Shown: positions 49,122 through 59,786, counted from the stretch's first letter. The stretch: 64,000 nucleotides of DNA from Polyodon spathula (GCF_017654505.1 NC_054535.1:85105785-85169784); one strand, 5' to 3'. Notes: a model not told the origin generated them from the letters alone. Translations and numbers: made by a program.

Positions 49122-50318
49122 AGTTCCCCACCAAACAAAGAACTTATTTATTTTCAAGGGGTTGGTTTGTTTCTTGAATAGTGATGCATTGTCGGTGAGA
49201 GATAGATAGTTGGGTATTTGAGCCAGGGCATAAATTGAGTGGGCTTGGTCCTAGTACGTCCATCACAGCCATTTTCATATGTCAGGCTCTGATGTTGCTG
49301 GGGGTCTCTGTTTTCTATGCAGAATGGATGGGATTGTTTTCCACCCTTTGTGTATTTTAAATTGGTAAGAGATGATAAACTGATAGTTTGGTTAACGTTT
49401 AAGTTGTACTGATTAAGATTATTGATAATTAGGGCTTGAAATTTAGGGGTTTTATTTTTTTATCAGATGCCGTCCTTTTAAACTTATTTTCAGCCATTTC
49501 TGTTTCCTAATTAAACTCAGAAAAACCTGTTAATTACAGAACAATGTCACCTGTTTTTACCTTCATATCTTGACTGAGCCTGGTTCTGTTCCGCTTCATA
49601 CATTAATTGCTCATCTCTGATCCTAATTGCATTTCATTCTTGCAGTCGTCTAGCTTATTGTTGTGCTTGTGTTATTTTCACTCGTTTAACAGAGTTCTCC
49701 TGACAGATTTTCTTTTCAGTATAAAATACCCAGTACAGAGTGTACACTGCTAGCAAGTCCAGCATTTATAATCTCCTTGATTTGTAGCAAAGAAAAAAAA
49801 AAAATCTTAAATCCAGTCTTTAATTAGTAGTTTTCGTTTTATTAGGAAGTAGAGACAGCTTAACAACTGCTAATTAACATTTAAAGGGAAGCAGAGGTTT
49901 GGAAAATAAAAACTGGAAAGTTCAAGCCCTAATGATAATTTACAGAACTGATGATGCCAATTGTACATCACAAAGAGGCTGGTTTCTGGTCCGAAGTCTC
50001 ATAAAATTATTAAGACAGTGGTGATACATACATTATTCATATCTCCCCTTTTGATATTGCTGTATATAAGTCAGTATACTTCAGTGGAAAGGTTCCACGC
50101 ATTCTAAATACGGTTGAGCTAGAGAGATATAATCCCTGATATATGCCCTTAGAATCTTTGTAACCGCATCACAAAAACAAATCACACAAGATCACTCCAT
50201 CAGCTATTAACAAATGTCTTTAAAGTCAATTTCAACCTTTTTTTCCTGATTTTTGTCTTCAGTTTATTTTCACAGAAGAATTTTTAATAACTGTACACTA
50301 ATAATAGTAATAATAATT

Positions 50319-50362
<44 letters not shown>

Positions 50363-52612
50363 AGCTTTTGTTCTCTCTTTATTCAAATAAAAGTATACAG
50401 TTTTAAAAACGCTTTTTTGTACACGCATTTTATAGACAAGATCGTTGTTACGGAGGATGGTATTCATAGAACTATGTGGAAGGATATGTAAAAAGCCCCA
50501 TTACCCAAACGGTGGTATAATGCCTGGTAATGCCCCCTGTGTCAGGTCTTATTGCTTACATATATAAGTCAATATCAATTCATTCTGCAATATATTGCAA
50601 CAAAAAAACAGTAAAAAAAAAAAAAAAGCGCATCACATGTTGAAATTCATAAGAAAGCAAGGGCTGCGTACCCAGGTGGCACCTGGTAAAAGTACGGCTG
50701 AGTGGTGTGCAGGGGGATTCGCACAGTCAGGGGAGCGCAGGTTCGTGACTGGCTGGTAACTGCCGCCGGTCTTTGTTGGGAATTCCGAAGGTGACTGTGG
50801 CACACAGACAGGTTAGAGAGACAATAATTGGACGATAAGCAAGTTTTGGGTACTGACGACAGTCAGTCTTTAAAAAAAAATGCTTGAAATAATCATGCTC
50901 ATGAAGTAGAATCCCCAGTTGTGTGCCTTGTCTTCCTTTTATAAATGATTTATCCAGATATTCCATTAAGAGACGACATCTGTTGTATAGATCATCCTGT
51001 GCTTAGTTTTACAATAAGATGAGCAAGGAAGAAAGCACAAAAAGATGAAGTAACTTCTACTTGTCAACACATCTAGTCAGTGACTGACTAGAGCAATGAA
51101 AGAATGATTTTTCCAGACTGTAAGCTCAAAACAGATGTTTTGGGAATTTTCTGTAAACCGCTTGAGATGTTTTCAGTGTTACAGGTCATCATTTTTTTTT
51201 TTTTTTCGTTTCCGGGTGGCAAAGGATTTAATGGACTGGATTTCAAATTCAATGCACACAACTGTTTACATGGATTCACCAGGTCAAGTTCCTAGAAAAA
51301 TAAAAAACCTTTTTGAGACAGTAATTTAGCACAGCTGCTGTCACTGCACTCTCAGAGCAGAGCAGAGTTGGGAATTCATATTTGCAAGGTTGTATAAACA
51401 CGACATGTTAAATGTGTTGTTTTTTGTCTGATTGAGACAGGACAGTTTAATATAGTGAAATTTATTCAATTGATCGAAACAGCTGCACATCTATATACTG
51501 CCACAGCTGAGACAGTTAAAACATTGTCCTTTATTAGATGAGTTTATGAAAAGTAAAACAAACAAAAAAAGTAAGTATTTTAAAGAAGAGCATTACAAAA
51601 TACAAAAGGGATCATCTGATTATGTAACTTTCTAAAAAAAAAAAAAAATGCTTATGTTGCTAAACATCAAATCTTCGCTGTCTTTTAATTGAAGCTCAGT
51701 TTGTTAAATATTGCAGGCCTATTGATAATTGAATAACTGAAGAACAATGGTCCAGTCAGTCTCTGTGGTCCACCTTATTAAGCACAGCAGATGAAGAGCT
51801 ATTACTAATTAACCACCTAGTTGTTGGAAGGCGCTGTTTGGACCAAAGAACATAAGAACATAAGAAATTCAAGAACCCGTGTTTGCTCGCTTTGGTGCCA
51901 GCGTGGTCTGTTAATACTCAGGAGAGGAAAAATAAACCCCCCTAACCAGATTAGTAGGGGAAATGAAACCTCTGGGAGTCTGTTTCTAGACAGACCGCCT
52001 TTCCTCCAGGCGCGAGCTAAAGGTCTTATTGTGGTCGCAGAGAGGGTTGTACAATATTGTTCATGACAGCATCCAGTCTGTTCTTGAAGGAACTGATGTT
52101 GTTCACTGTTTCTAATTGATAACATGGTAATTAAAGAGTAGTTACCTGCCAGCAAGAATTAGACTACTTTATTTTACTGGCAATGTATGACAAACCGTTC
52201 ATTTTATACCAAAGACTGAAAAACTGGCACTTTTGCCTGCTGTGTTGCACATTACAAAATAACCTAATTTGTGACATCAATTGTACCATAATGAGTTTCT
52301 ACCATGTTTAATCCTCAATATCGGTATGGTTAACAAAACCTCAGTTCAAATTGGTGACCTCTCGTTCAACAACCAAATAATCAACTTTCTTTCTTTTTTT
52401 CTTTATGTTTGTGTGGTAGATATCCTGAACTGGCCTCTGTGTGTAAAAGCCCTGGTACTCTGATTCTTTATCCCGGATCTGATGCAGAAAACCTTGAAGA
52501 ACTGGAATTGAACTCCTCAGCTGCACCTTACAACATCATTATAATAGACGGTACATGGAGCCAGGCCAAGGATATGTTCCTTAGGAACCCGCTCTTCCAC
52601 CTTCCAAAGCAG
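25298..52612 (+). CDS. DTWD2: DTWD2, tRNA-uridine aminocarboxypropyltransferase, coding exons 1-4 (3' part beyond window)
   Basis: Four exons (25298-25479, 40702-40792, 46922-47016, 52420-52612) join to 561 nt, 187 codons, with consistent phases and canonical splice sites. The protein opens with a poorly conserved acidic leader, then a cysteine-rich segment ([17 protein letters not shown]), then [12 protein letters not shown], the GRRFSE block, [11 protein letters not shown] and [15 protein letters not shown]. This is the DTW-domain signature (DTW/TapT family, SPOUT-related). Human DTWD2 is reported to install acp3U at position 20a of some cytosolic tRNAs using S-adenosylmethionine. The human protein continues after LPKQ with about 100 residues (starting VQLK) that I could not find up to 64000, so the last exons are outside. 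In human DTWD2 also lies divergent to DMXL1. Confidence 0.94.
26131..26150 (+). promoter_or_regulatory. CTCF-like motif
   Basis: CTGACTAGGGGGCGGTA contains the AGGGGGCGG core of the CTCF consensus with the right preceding A-C-T bases. It lies 0.8 kb after DTWD2 exon 1; a weaker related word (GACTAGAAGGCGAT) lies at 26103. Sequence match only. Confidence 0.3.
26517..26577. repeat. Imperfect (TA)n microsatellite
   Basis: Interrupted TA/ATT run. Confidence 0.9.
26893..27108 (+). repeat. Unnamed interspersed repeat, copy 1
   Basis: About 215 bp, strongly similar (roughly nine bases in ten by eye) to 31138-31361 and in the same orientation. Shared runs include GAAGCTGAAATGTCACAGGC, CACACCCATTTCTTACATTG and GGGTAAAAGGGGTTGGTAGA. 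Similarity stops sharply on both sides. A protein-like frame on the minus strand exists in both but reads on with unrelated sequence. Confidence 0.75.
27155..27230 (+). mobile_element. hAT-type transposon tip
   Basis: CAGGGCCGGATTAACCTA is the terminal-repeat style of hAT elements, followed by CTTGGGACTGAAAC and a T-run. No partner end was found, so it is a fragment. Confidence 0.45.
28102..28793. mobile_element. LTR-like insertion (692 bp) inside the L2 element
   Basis: The L2 reading frame breaks exactly here and resumes in frame at 28799 (NLGVT / MDSEL). The direct repeat GTTAC flanks the insert (28097-28101 and 28794-28798), and the insert starts TG and ends CA, the hallmarks of an LTR with a 5-bp target duplication. 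It contains the (GT)n microsatellite at 28349-28384 and no retroelement gene, so it is probably a solo LTR younger than the L2 copy. Confidence 0.68.
28349..28384. repeat. (GT)n microsatellite
   Basis: About 18 GT units inside the LTR-like insert. Confidence 0.95.
31138..31361 (+). repeat. Unnamed interspersed repeat, copy 2
   Basis: Second copy of the repeat at 26893-27108, ending in TTTAAAATTGACAAACCATT then TGTGACAT. No tRNA-like head or poly(A) tail is apparent, so the class (SINE, MITE or LINE tail) is open. Confidence 0.75.
32519..32692. repeat. Minisatellite, 6 x 29 bp
   Basis: Six units beginning GGGACACTACCAGCAATGGT and ending GCTCACAG, varying at a few positions. Each unit contains a small palindrome (TACCAGCAATGGTA or close). 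Confidence 0.92.
33136..33178. repeat. (CA)n microsatellite with CG interruptions
   Basis: CA run interrupted twice by GC, within the solo LTR. Confidence 0.93.
34746..35560. mobile_element. Possible hAT-type element (tips only)
   Basis: CAGGGGTGACATACTGCCAG at the left and TTAGGGTTGCCAACTGG near 35522 each resemble hAT terminal repeats, but they are not clear inverted copies of one another. They may be two unrelated fragments. No transposase text lies between them. Confidence 0.25.
37300..38640 (-). pseudogene. Relic of a hAT-superfamily (ZMYM1-like) transposase
   Basis: Four minus-strand open segments in the correct order resemble one protein. An N-terminal segment (38634-38437) has [10 protein letters not shown] and [17 protein letters not shown], typical of BED/TTF-type hAT proteins. 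A middle segment (about 38264-37983) has [18 protein letters not shown] and [12 protein letters not shown] third (37989-37621) has [25 protein letters not shown] text. A C-terminal segment (37504-37301) has [21 protein letters not shown], the dimerisation region. Frameshifts and stops separate the pieces, so it is not functional. Terminal repeats were not found. Confidence 0.75.
40702..40792 (+). CDS. DTWD2: DTWD2 coding exon 2
   Basis: After the acceptor TTTCAG it encodes (S)[16 protein letters not shown] through YIVQHPAE, ending phase 0 at GTGAGT. The C-x-C pair joins the CSRC of exon 1 in a likely zinc-binding set. Nearly every residue matches the human protein. Confidence 0.95.
42400..45430 (-). 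mobile_element. Near full-length L2-clade LINE, inactive
   Basis: On the minus strand, from the 5' end: endonuclease text ([28 protein letters not shown], then GGGLATIF and [10 protein letters not shown]), reverse transcriptase ([73 protein letters not shown] with the catalytic YADD at 43315-43326), and the C-terminal segment ([20 protein letters not shown]). The 3' end is a long (ATT)n tail (42416-42488), as expected for L2-type priming. Several frameshifts and stops show it is dead. It is much more complete than the copy at 27465-29490. Confidence 0.9.
42416..42488. repeat. (TAA)n microsatellite, the 3' tail of the L2 element
   Basis: About 24 TAA units directly abutting the L2 3' end. Confidence 0.95.
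46922..47016 (+). CDS. DTWD2: DTWD2 coding exon 3
   Basis: It encodes [19 protein letters not shown] then [12 protein letters not shown], with two bases of an Arg codon before GTAAGG. The acceptor is TTCCACAG. LRT..LL and GRRFSE are conserved in the DTW family. Confidence 0.95.
47680..47900 (-). mobile_element. LTR-like fragment
   Basis: On the minus strand a (GA)n tract (47862-47891) is followed by AATAAAGAGTGC (poly(A) signal) and GC-rich text ending CCCTTAACA. This resembles the R-U5 layout of the other LTRs here, but no ends or target duplication are defined. Confidence 0.3.
47862..47891. repeat. (CT)n microsatellite
   Basis: 15 uninterrupted CT units. Confidence 0.95.
49057..49121. repeat. 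(TA)n microsatellite
   Basis: TA run of about 65 bases with one break. Confidence 0.94.
50299..50361. repeat. (TAA)n microsatellite
   Basis: About 20 TAA units, slightly interrupted at the start. No L2 coding text is attached, unlike at 42416. Confidence 0.93.
51845..52135 (+). mobile_element. CR1-like LINE 3' end
   Basis: It opens with GAACATAAGAACATAAGAA and contains the CATCCAGTCTGTTCTTGAAGG motif and GTTGTTCACTGTTTCTAATT, matching the style of CR1-family 3' tails in non-teleost fishes and other vertebrates. No coding part is left. Confidence 0.5.
52420..52612 (+). CDS. DTWD2: DTWD2 coding exon 4 with DTW motif
   Basis: It encodes [20 protein letters not shown] through FHLPKQ and carries the family-naming motif (I)DGTWSQAK. 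The acceptor is GTGGTAG and the donor GTATGC, phase 0. GTLILYPG and the DTW loop are likely parts of the cofactor/active site. Confidence 0.95.
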
Positions 52613-53339
52613 GTATGCATTCATTATTTAGTCATACATCACATTAATAATTTGAACGGGTCAGTGGATCAGAAAACCTTTGAAGAGTTCAAGATTGTGA
52701 CATTGTTGTGTGTCCCATAGTGATACATGCCTTAATTCAATGTACTGTATATGGACATATGTTCAAATTGGGTTCCTGCATGTCAGTCAGTTTTGATTAA
52801 AAGTGGAACTGCACTTTTCTGTAGAGTTGCCGTTTGTTTGTTTTTGGCACATTTTATGTCTTTATAGGAATGCAAAGTCTGTACTGCAATGTGCATGTGT
52901 CTTGTATACAATCTCTTGAGGAGGTGTAGATTTAATTAAGTTAATTATATTAAAGACCAACCATGCAATTAAGCAGATACCAACGTTTTAAAAATAATAC
53001 CCCACTAATTTAACCACAACCCATTTTTCAACTTATGAAGATAACCAGTTACCTCCAGTGCAATTACTTGAAATCATGCTTGTAATTAAAAAAAGGTTTG
53101 TCTCCGGTAGTGGTAAAGTGACCATTGATTTCCAGATCTCTTTTTTCCCCCAAAACTGTTTTTAACACGAAAATCTTTATAAAGCCAAAGTAAAAAATGC
53201 TCAGTTCGATAGAAGGATCTCTGCGAACAGAAGGAACAAGGGGACTTCTTGCATCGGGCAGCGCTTTATGCTGCAGTCAGTACATCTGAAAATACTTACA
53301 CAATCCTGAAAGAAAATAATCAAATAAAAATAAACATAC

Positions 53340-53340
<1 letters not shown>

Positions 53341-53377
<37 letters not shown>

Positions 53378-53430
53378 AATTATATATAAATATATGATAT
53401 ATTATATATAATATATATATATATATATAG
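53341..53430. repeat. Interrupted (TA)n microsatellite at the Tc1 left end
   Basis: TA runs with ATTGTAAT breaks occupying the place where the outer part of the left Tc1 terminal repeat should be. Confidence 0.93.
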
Positions 53431-53439
53431 ATAAAATAT

Positions 53440-54747
53440 ATATGAATGCTTTCAAAAATAGACATGTTAATAGATTATATTTATCAATTAACAAAATGCA
53501 AAGTGAGTGAACAGAAAAACAATCTACATCAAATCAATATTTGGTGTGACCACCCTTTGCCTTCAAAACAGCATCAGTTCTTCTAGGTACACTTGCACAA
53601 AGTCAGGGATTTTGTAGGCATCTAGTCAGGTGTATGATTAAACAATTTTACCAAACGGGTGTTAATGATCATAAATTCAATATGTAGGTTGAAACACAAT
53701 CATTAACTGAAACAGAAACAGCTGTGTAGGAGGGATAAAACTGGGTGAAGAACAGCCAAACTCAGCTAACAAGGTGAGGTTGCTGAAGACAGTTTACTGT
53801 CAAACAGGGATTTCCAGATGTGCTGTCCAAGCTCTTTTGAAGAAGCACAAAGAAACGGGCAATGCTGAGGACCGTAGACACAGTGGTCGGCCAAGGAAAC
53901 TTACTGCAGCAGATGAAAGACACATCATGCTTACTTCCCTTTGCAATCGGAAGATGTCCAGCAATGCCATCAGCTCAGAATTGGCAGAAAACAGTGGGAC
54001 CCTGGTACAATCATCTACTGTCCGGAGAAGTCTGGTCAGAAGTGGCCTTCATGGAAGACTTGAGGCCAAAAAGCCATACCTCCAACGTGGAAACAAGGCC
54101 AAGCGACTCAACTATGCATGAAAAATGGGGTGCAGAAAAATGGTTTCTTGCAAGTTTGGGGCTGCATTTCTGCAAATGGAGTTGGGGATTTGGTCAGAAT
54201 TAATGGTCTCCTCAATGCTGAGAAGTACAGGCAGATACTTATCCATCATGCAATACCATCAGGGAGGCATCTGAATGGCCCCAATTTTATTCTGCAGCAT
54301 GACAACAACCCTAAACATACAGCGAAAGTCATTAAGAACTATCTTCAGCATAAAGAAGAACAAGGAGTCCTAGAAGTGACGGTATGGCCTCCACAGAGCC
54401 CTGATCTCAACATCATCAAGTCTGTCTGGGATTACATGAAGAGAGAGAAGCAACTGAGGCTGCCTAAATCCACAGAAGAACTATGGTTAGTTCTCCAAGA
54501 TGTTTGGGCCGACCTACCTGCCGAGTTCCTTCAAAAACTGTGTGCAAGTGTACCTAGAAGAATTGATGCTGTTTTGAGGGCAAAGGGTGGTCACACCAAA
54601 TATGGATTTGATGTAGATTTTTCTTCTGTTCACTCACTTTGCATTTTGTTAATTGATAAATATAATCTATTAACATGTCTATTTTTGAAAGCATTCTTAC
54701 TTTACAGCATTTTTTCACACCTGCCTAAAACTTTTGCACAGTACTGT
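53440..54747 (+). mobile_element. Tc1/mariner-type transposon with internal deletion
   Basis: Inverted terminal repeats of about 155 bp are visible: 53444-53599 is the near-identical reverse complement of 54542-54696. The right end continues to CAAAACTTTTGCACAGTACTG, as in many vertebrate Tc1 elements; the outer left end is replaced by a TA tract. Between them lie the two halves of a transposase. The gene's 3' coding end runs into the right repeat. Confidence 0.9.
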
Positions 54748-54755
54748 GTGTGTGT

Positions 54756-54813
<58 letters not shown>

Positions 54814-54825
54814 TACACCATTTGA
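53774..54825 (+). pseudogene. Tc1-type transposase, internally deleted
   Basis: The first part (53774-54121) has the paired-like helix-turn-helix region (VQALLKKHKETGN, GRPRKLTAADERHIM, STVRRSLVRSGLHGR). The second part starts at 54118 in another frame: QVWGCISANGVGDLV, FILQHDNNPKHTAKV, WPPQSPDLNII, LPAEFLQKLCASVPRRID. The segment between, with the first catalytic Asp (the DES box), is deleted. The second Asp is at 54301-54303; the position of the catalytic Glu (NIIE in relatives) is Lys at 54418-54420. 38 residues lie between them, as in DD38E elements. It cannot be active. The open frame's poly-Val/Tyr-Ile end is microsatellite. Confidence 0.9.
54745..54814. repeat. (TG)n-(TA)n microsatellite at the Tc1 right end
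   Basis: It begins directly at the last bases of the Tc1 terminal repeat (ACTG then TGTGTG). Confidence 0.95.
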
Positions 54826-56328
54826 AGGGATGTTTTTACTACAGGTCCAGGGTTTAAATTAAACATGTTGCTGGGCATCATGCGAGCCTAAGAAGGGGCT
54901 TTCAGTGACGGCACATTTTATTCTGTCATAAAAATGTGCTGTTTTAATAGGGGTATTTGAGCTAGTGCATCACCCAGTCATAGCCGATGATAGGTTAAAA
55001 ACTGTCATAAATGACCTTTCCTGTATTAATAGTGGTCCATTAATTATTGAAGGAAAAGCTTTTTAAACAAGGTATCACACTCTCCCGTCAGGGCTCATTT
55101 CATCCTCTTCCTAATCTGATTTATTGAGAGATTATTGAGGCATATTAAATATGTGACTGAGTCTTGTCATAATTACATTCATGAAAAGTTTCTATGAGCA
55201 ATGAGTATCTCTCTGATTTATAATGTAGGTTCCTCCAGTTTGATTGTTTACTGAAGCTGAGGTTAAGATTTAGCCAAAAATATAGGTACATTAAAAAATG
55301 ATCTGTTTTGAAGTAGTAGTAAATCAATAGAAATGATGTGATGGATGCACGTAATGTAACTTTGTGAAGAGTAAAGTGTGTACTGTTTCCTGAAATTATC
55401 CCCTACCGTTATCCCCTACCCTTAAAAAATGGTTTAAATACACATTTGTATGCAGTTTTCTTAATGCCAATACAACCCCGAATCAAAGTAGCTCCCCCAC
55501 ATAGGAAATGGTATTCTTTCCAAAATAAATAAATAAATAAAAACATGAATTAGAAAACTATGGTATGTTTCAGGGTTCCTTGAGGAGAAGGTTGTTTCTA
55601 TTACAGTCGTCAGAGGCTCCTATAAACCAGTTTCAATTACAGTATGTTTTATTAGACCTTTTAGAATTTAATTCCTGCTAAAAATCATCCATTTAGCACA
55701 GTAATCTTCCATAAATTACAATTTGAGTAGCAAGACCAACAGACATGTCTTTTTCACCTCTGAAATACAGGCTGCATTGTTAAACATACTGGAGATGCAA
55801 TCTCACATGCCGTGCTGTTTGTCATTATTTATTAACAAGTAATATGGGATGCAAACAAACAAAAAAAAAATAATGCTATCTAGTTAATGTGCATGTGCGT
55901 ATATCATATTAGTGCATGTAATAGTCATTACTGTACACTGTAACAGGCTGACAGAATATAAAGATGGCATGAGAGGGAATGGAAAGCACTCAGTAAATTT
56001 TACCTGTTTTTAAAATACAAAAATCAAACCAGGTCAGCTTGTAGCACAGAGAGGTGTGTCTCAGAGAGGCTACAGCTGTTAACGCTATAGAATTAATATA
56101 TTTTAATATATTTTGACATAGTCAAATGAAACCTGCTGAATAATGTCACATAAACATATTGAATTAGATACTGCTTTGTAGTTTTCCCATATACTCCAAA
56201 AACTGACATTTTGCAATCTAACATGAACTACTGTACTACTGTTTATCTTCCGGTAGACATTTACAATGTCATTTTGTAGCTTCTTTGATTACATGATATT
56301 AAATCAAATATCTAAATTATGTTCATTT

Positions 56329-56330
<2 letters not shown>

Positions 56331-56362
<32 letters not shown>

Positions 56363-56383
56363 GTTTTTTTTTTTTTTTTTTTT
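56331..56383. repeat. Two T-runs
   Basis: 29 T, a short AAGG break, then 20 T, adjoining a Tc1 terminal repeat. Confidence 0.9.
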
Positions 56384-56452
56384 AATTTTGTCTCAATCCT
56401 CTTATAATCTTTTAAAATTCTAGGTGATGCAAAACTTTTGGCCATAGCTGTA
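56384..56452 (-). mobile_element. Isolated Tc1-type terminal repeat
   Basis: Read on the minus strand it starts TACAGCTATGGCCAAAAGTT then TTGCATCACCTAGAATTTTA and GATTGAGACA, the familiar terminal-repeat style of vertebrate Tc1-like elements. No transposase or second end is near. Confidence 0.65.
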
Positions 56453-56834
56453 GACTAGAGAAGATTTTCATTGATTTTGCAGACTCTTCTTGGAGAATAA
56501 ACTGAAGATTTCTTACACACATGTATTTAGAATTTTTATAATTGTGTAACATGAGAATCAAACTTGGGATTTACATACAAATATAATTGTATATTTTTGC
56601 AATACTATTTAATAAAATATTAAATTTTATTAATAAAGATTGTAACCCTGAAATTAAGTCAATTTTTCCAGCCTAATTTGAAAATGTAAGTTTACTGACC
56701 TTGCATAAGCTGTAAAGGGAGGCTATTTAAATAGACGCAAACATGTCTGACTTTAGTATTGTCTGCCTAACAATTTCAGATTTAAAGGTTGTAGCCAATT
56801 CTCTTCTCAGATCATTTCATCTTTATATTCATAT

Positions 56835-57230
56835 TTATTTATGTATTTATTGTATTTATATAGCTCTTTTTACACAAACATCGCAAAGCGCTGTACAGAT
56901 TACATAGCAGAAAAAAGAACAAACCACAGTACATTTATATAGCATGTCACACATACAACTGCCACAGTCAGACCGTTTAAATAATAGTATATGCATAATA
57001 ATACAAAAGCAGCGATTTTGAAGTTACATTAAAACCCACTAAGACACGAAAGCCGTTTCATAAAAGTGCGTTTTTAGTCATGACTTGAAAACTGTAACGG
57101 TCCCAGCTTCCCTGACAAACGAGGCCAGAGCATTCCATAATTTCCGAGCTCCACTAGAAAAAGCCTTGTCTATAGAGTTGGAGGTAGTGTTAAGGCCAGG
57201 ACTAGTTGTGCATTGCAAATGTTAGCGTTG
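56835..57230 (-). mobile_element. L2-type LINE 3' fragment
   Basis: On the minus strand, ELWNALASFVREAGTVTVFK-like text followed by KTHF.ETAF matches the C-terminal end of L2-type ORF2, then GCGCTTTGCGATGT and repeated TAAATA at the tail. It is truncated and carries stop codons. Confidence 0.65.
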
Positions 57231-59165
57231 CAGTGGCAGGAAACACAAATAATACTACATTAGAAGAGGACTTGCATAGCTAATAAAAAAAAAAAAAAAA
57301 AAAAAATCCTTTCATATTTGATACCAGTCAAACTAGTACAAATTAAGATGACCATTTTTATCAAGTTGACTAACATTCTAATGAATGCCAATAGCAACCT
57401 CAATTTGTAATGGAAAGTTGGAAGAAAAATGATTTTATAAAATCAGGGTTGTCCTACAAGGAACTTCTTGGTAAAGGATAATCAAGGGACCAAATGAAGG
57501 TACTGTAGCAAGTTGGTGTATTCAGATGTTATATATTGACTGAAGATTAGTCCACCACTAACCTTCGAAGCGTGAAACTCTTTCTGTAATGGCAACTTAG
57601 TTTTCAGCACCCACATATAATCTAGTGCAAAATACACAAACATATTTTAATAATGTCTTTAAACACAACACTTTTTGAGCGTTTTAATTGTTTGTTGTTT
57701 GCACAGTGGGGCCACCATACTATATCCCAGTGTTTCTTTATGACATGTTTGTGCTGTGACATTATTATTGCTGCCTCTACCATACCTCTACCCAATATCG
57801 AAAAAAAAAGAACTCCACAGCAACAGAGAATTAACATAGTATGGAATGGCTGCTTGACAGAGGGTTCAGGAATAGGCTGCTGCAACATCTAATAAAAAAG
57901 CAGATAGAAGTAGAAAGGGTGGATGCAGTGGGCATGAAATCAGCAGGAACTAATGTTACGCTACTTTTGTTTTTGTTGTTGCTCATTTCAGGTTGGTATT
58001 TTTATTTCTTATCACCTCTGCATTTGTTGCTTAAAAAAAAAAAAAAAAAGTTCCACATTAGTGCACTCCAAACAATAAATTTAAACTGCGTTTTTGATGT
58101 ACCAGTTCAAATTTCTGTCAAATTTTTTTTGCTTCCCTGGATGCTTTGAAGCCCAGCCTTTTTGATCTTTTGTTTTTTTTTCTCTAGGCATAGGCAAAAT
58201 ATAAAGAGCACAAAACTGTTGACTGCACAGTGGATTGTCAATTATTGTTAATTCGGTGGACATTTTTTATAATTTTTATTTTGACAATAACAGTTGTCTT
58301 TTAGAGTTTTTAGATCCAAAGATATTGTTTTTTTTTCTCCTCAGGTAAGATTCTTTAACATGCTTTTAAATGTTGTACCTTTGTATAAAAAAAATATGTA
58401 AAAATTAGAATCCTGGTTTAGATTGTCACGTGGCACAGAAATTTCCGTTTCAACAGTGTTCCAAGATCCTTTGTAAATAACGATCTCTTGATAGAATTGA
58501 TCCGCATTCCCTGGTGGATAGAACTCATGTATCAGTAGCTGAATAAGAACTTGTTGAATAGGCACCACATGTATATCTTTGGTTCTCATCATTACTCATT
58601 TTCTTAGTCAGGACTATTGTGGTCTCTGTGTTACAACTACTGAAATGTATCTGTTTTCCCGCTGTGTGATTTACCATTATGGTGTATAATTTCAGACATT
58701 TGAAACACAAGTAATCTCATAGCCATGGTTGTGGTGGATATACACTATGGAAGTTACTATAATGTAACGAAAGAAAGAGGTTGTGATTTAAGTTTTAGGA
58801 AGCCCAATAATCCCTATGCTGTACTGTGTGTACTGCTTCTGTTTTATGGGTTATGAACCTATTAAAGACCAGCGTGATTAAATACACAAAGGTATATAAT
58901 TGAAATAAGTGATTTACAATCAAAAAGTGAGAATAACATCAACCATGGCGTATTTAGGGATCAGGTGGAAGAGACTAGTTTAATAAGAGGGACATATCTA
59001 ACATTACAAACATTACTAGATGAAGAATGGCTTATAACCTGAAATCTCCTGAATGAAATATCAAGCTAGATCCAAGTATTTGGAACCTGCATAGTCGCTA
59101 CAGTAACAATGCAAAAAAAGTACACATCGTTTAAAATTTATTCGTATTGTGTTAGGGTCAAATGG

Positions 59166-59400
59166 TCAAGTGCAGACAACAGCACATTTAATAGAAGTAC
59201 CAAAAATCTTTATTTCTGAAATGCAGTCAGATGTAAACATTTTGGGATCAATAGCAGCCCTGCTCTTTGTCAAAGCATGAGAAACAAGGCAGTCTGTGGA
59301 AAATAAATTAATCTTCAAATGCTTAGAACAATAGGTGCAGTTAATTAAAAGACTCCATACATACAAACTACATTATAGTGTTAAATATGGGGTTTTCTAT
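59166..59400 (+). repeat. Diverged duplicated segment, copy A
   Basis: It aligns with 62655-62850 in the same orientation through GAAATGC.GT.AGATGT, TTTTGGGATCA (TTTTAGGATCA), AGCATGAGAAACA (AACATGAGGAACA) and CATACAAAC.A.TATAGTGTT. Both segments have stops in all frames, so it is not a duplicated exon. Confidence 0.5.
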
Positions 59401-59786
59401 GCCTGCTCATTGATCATTGTTAATAATCAGCACACAAGTTTTGAACTGTATTCCATTGGAACTTAAAAAACAATACCTCAAACACAATAGAGATCCCAAA
59501 TTGAATCTTTACTGGTCGAGACTCCAATTAGGATCTCGCTTGTAAATCTTGCTGCATTGAAATCTCTACCTTGACATACAGGGTTACGTGGCTGTAAAAC
59601 AGGATTATATTTTTTTGTTTGCAATCGATAAAGATCAGTTCCAAAAGGATAGAACAGGGACAGCATTCTGTAAACATGCACGGACCTCGCTCTCTTTTTG
59701 GGTTGTAAGGAGATTGGGAAAGAAACCAATAGTGGTATAATAAACATTTCCAAGGTCTGCCACATCTAATAACTTGCTGTTTCTAG

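Larger units (their letters stand above)
47017..52419 (+). other. DTWD2: DTWD2 intron 3
   Basis: 5.4 kb. It holds an LTR-like segment (47680-47900), TA and TAA microsatellites and the CR1-like tail (51845-52135). The remainder is plain AT-rich sequence. Confidence 0.7.

Noticed and set aside
51817..52155. 112-codon minus-strand frame
   Set aside because: It is an antisense frame of the CR1-like LINE tail.
54843..54870. Possible DTWD2 exon 5 at ACAG followed by GTCCAG
   Set aside because: The frame hits a stop after five codons and lacks the expected VQLK continuation.
58341..58592. Minus-strand frame with FYPPGNADQFYQEIVIYKGS
   Set aside because: It looks protein-like over about 50 residues but has no recognised family and no good splice borders, and the flanking frames have stops. 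It may be transposon debris.
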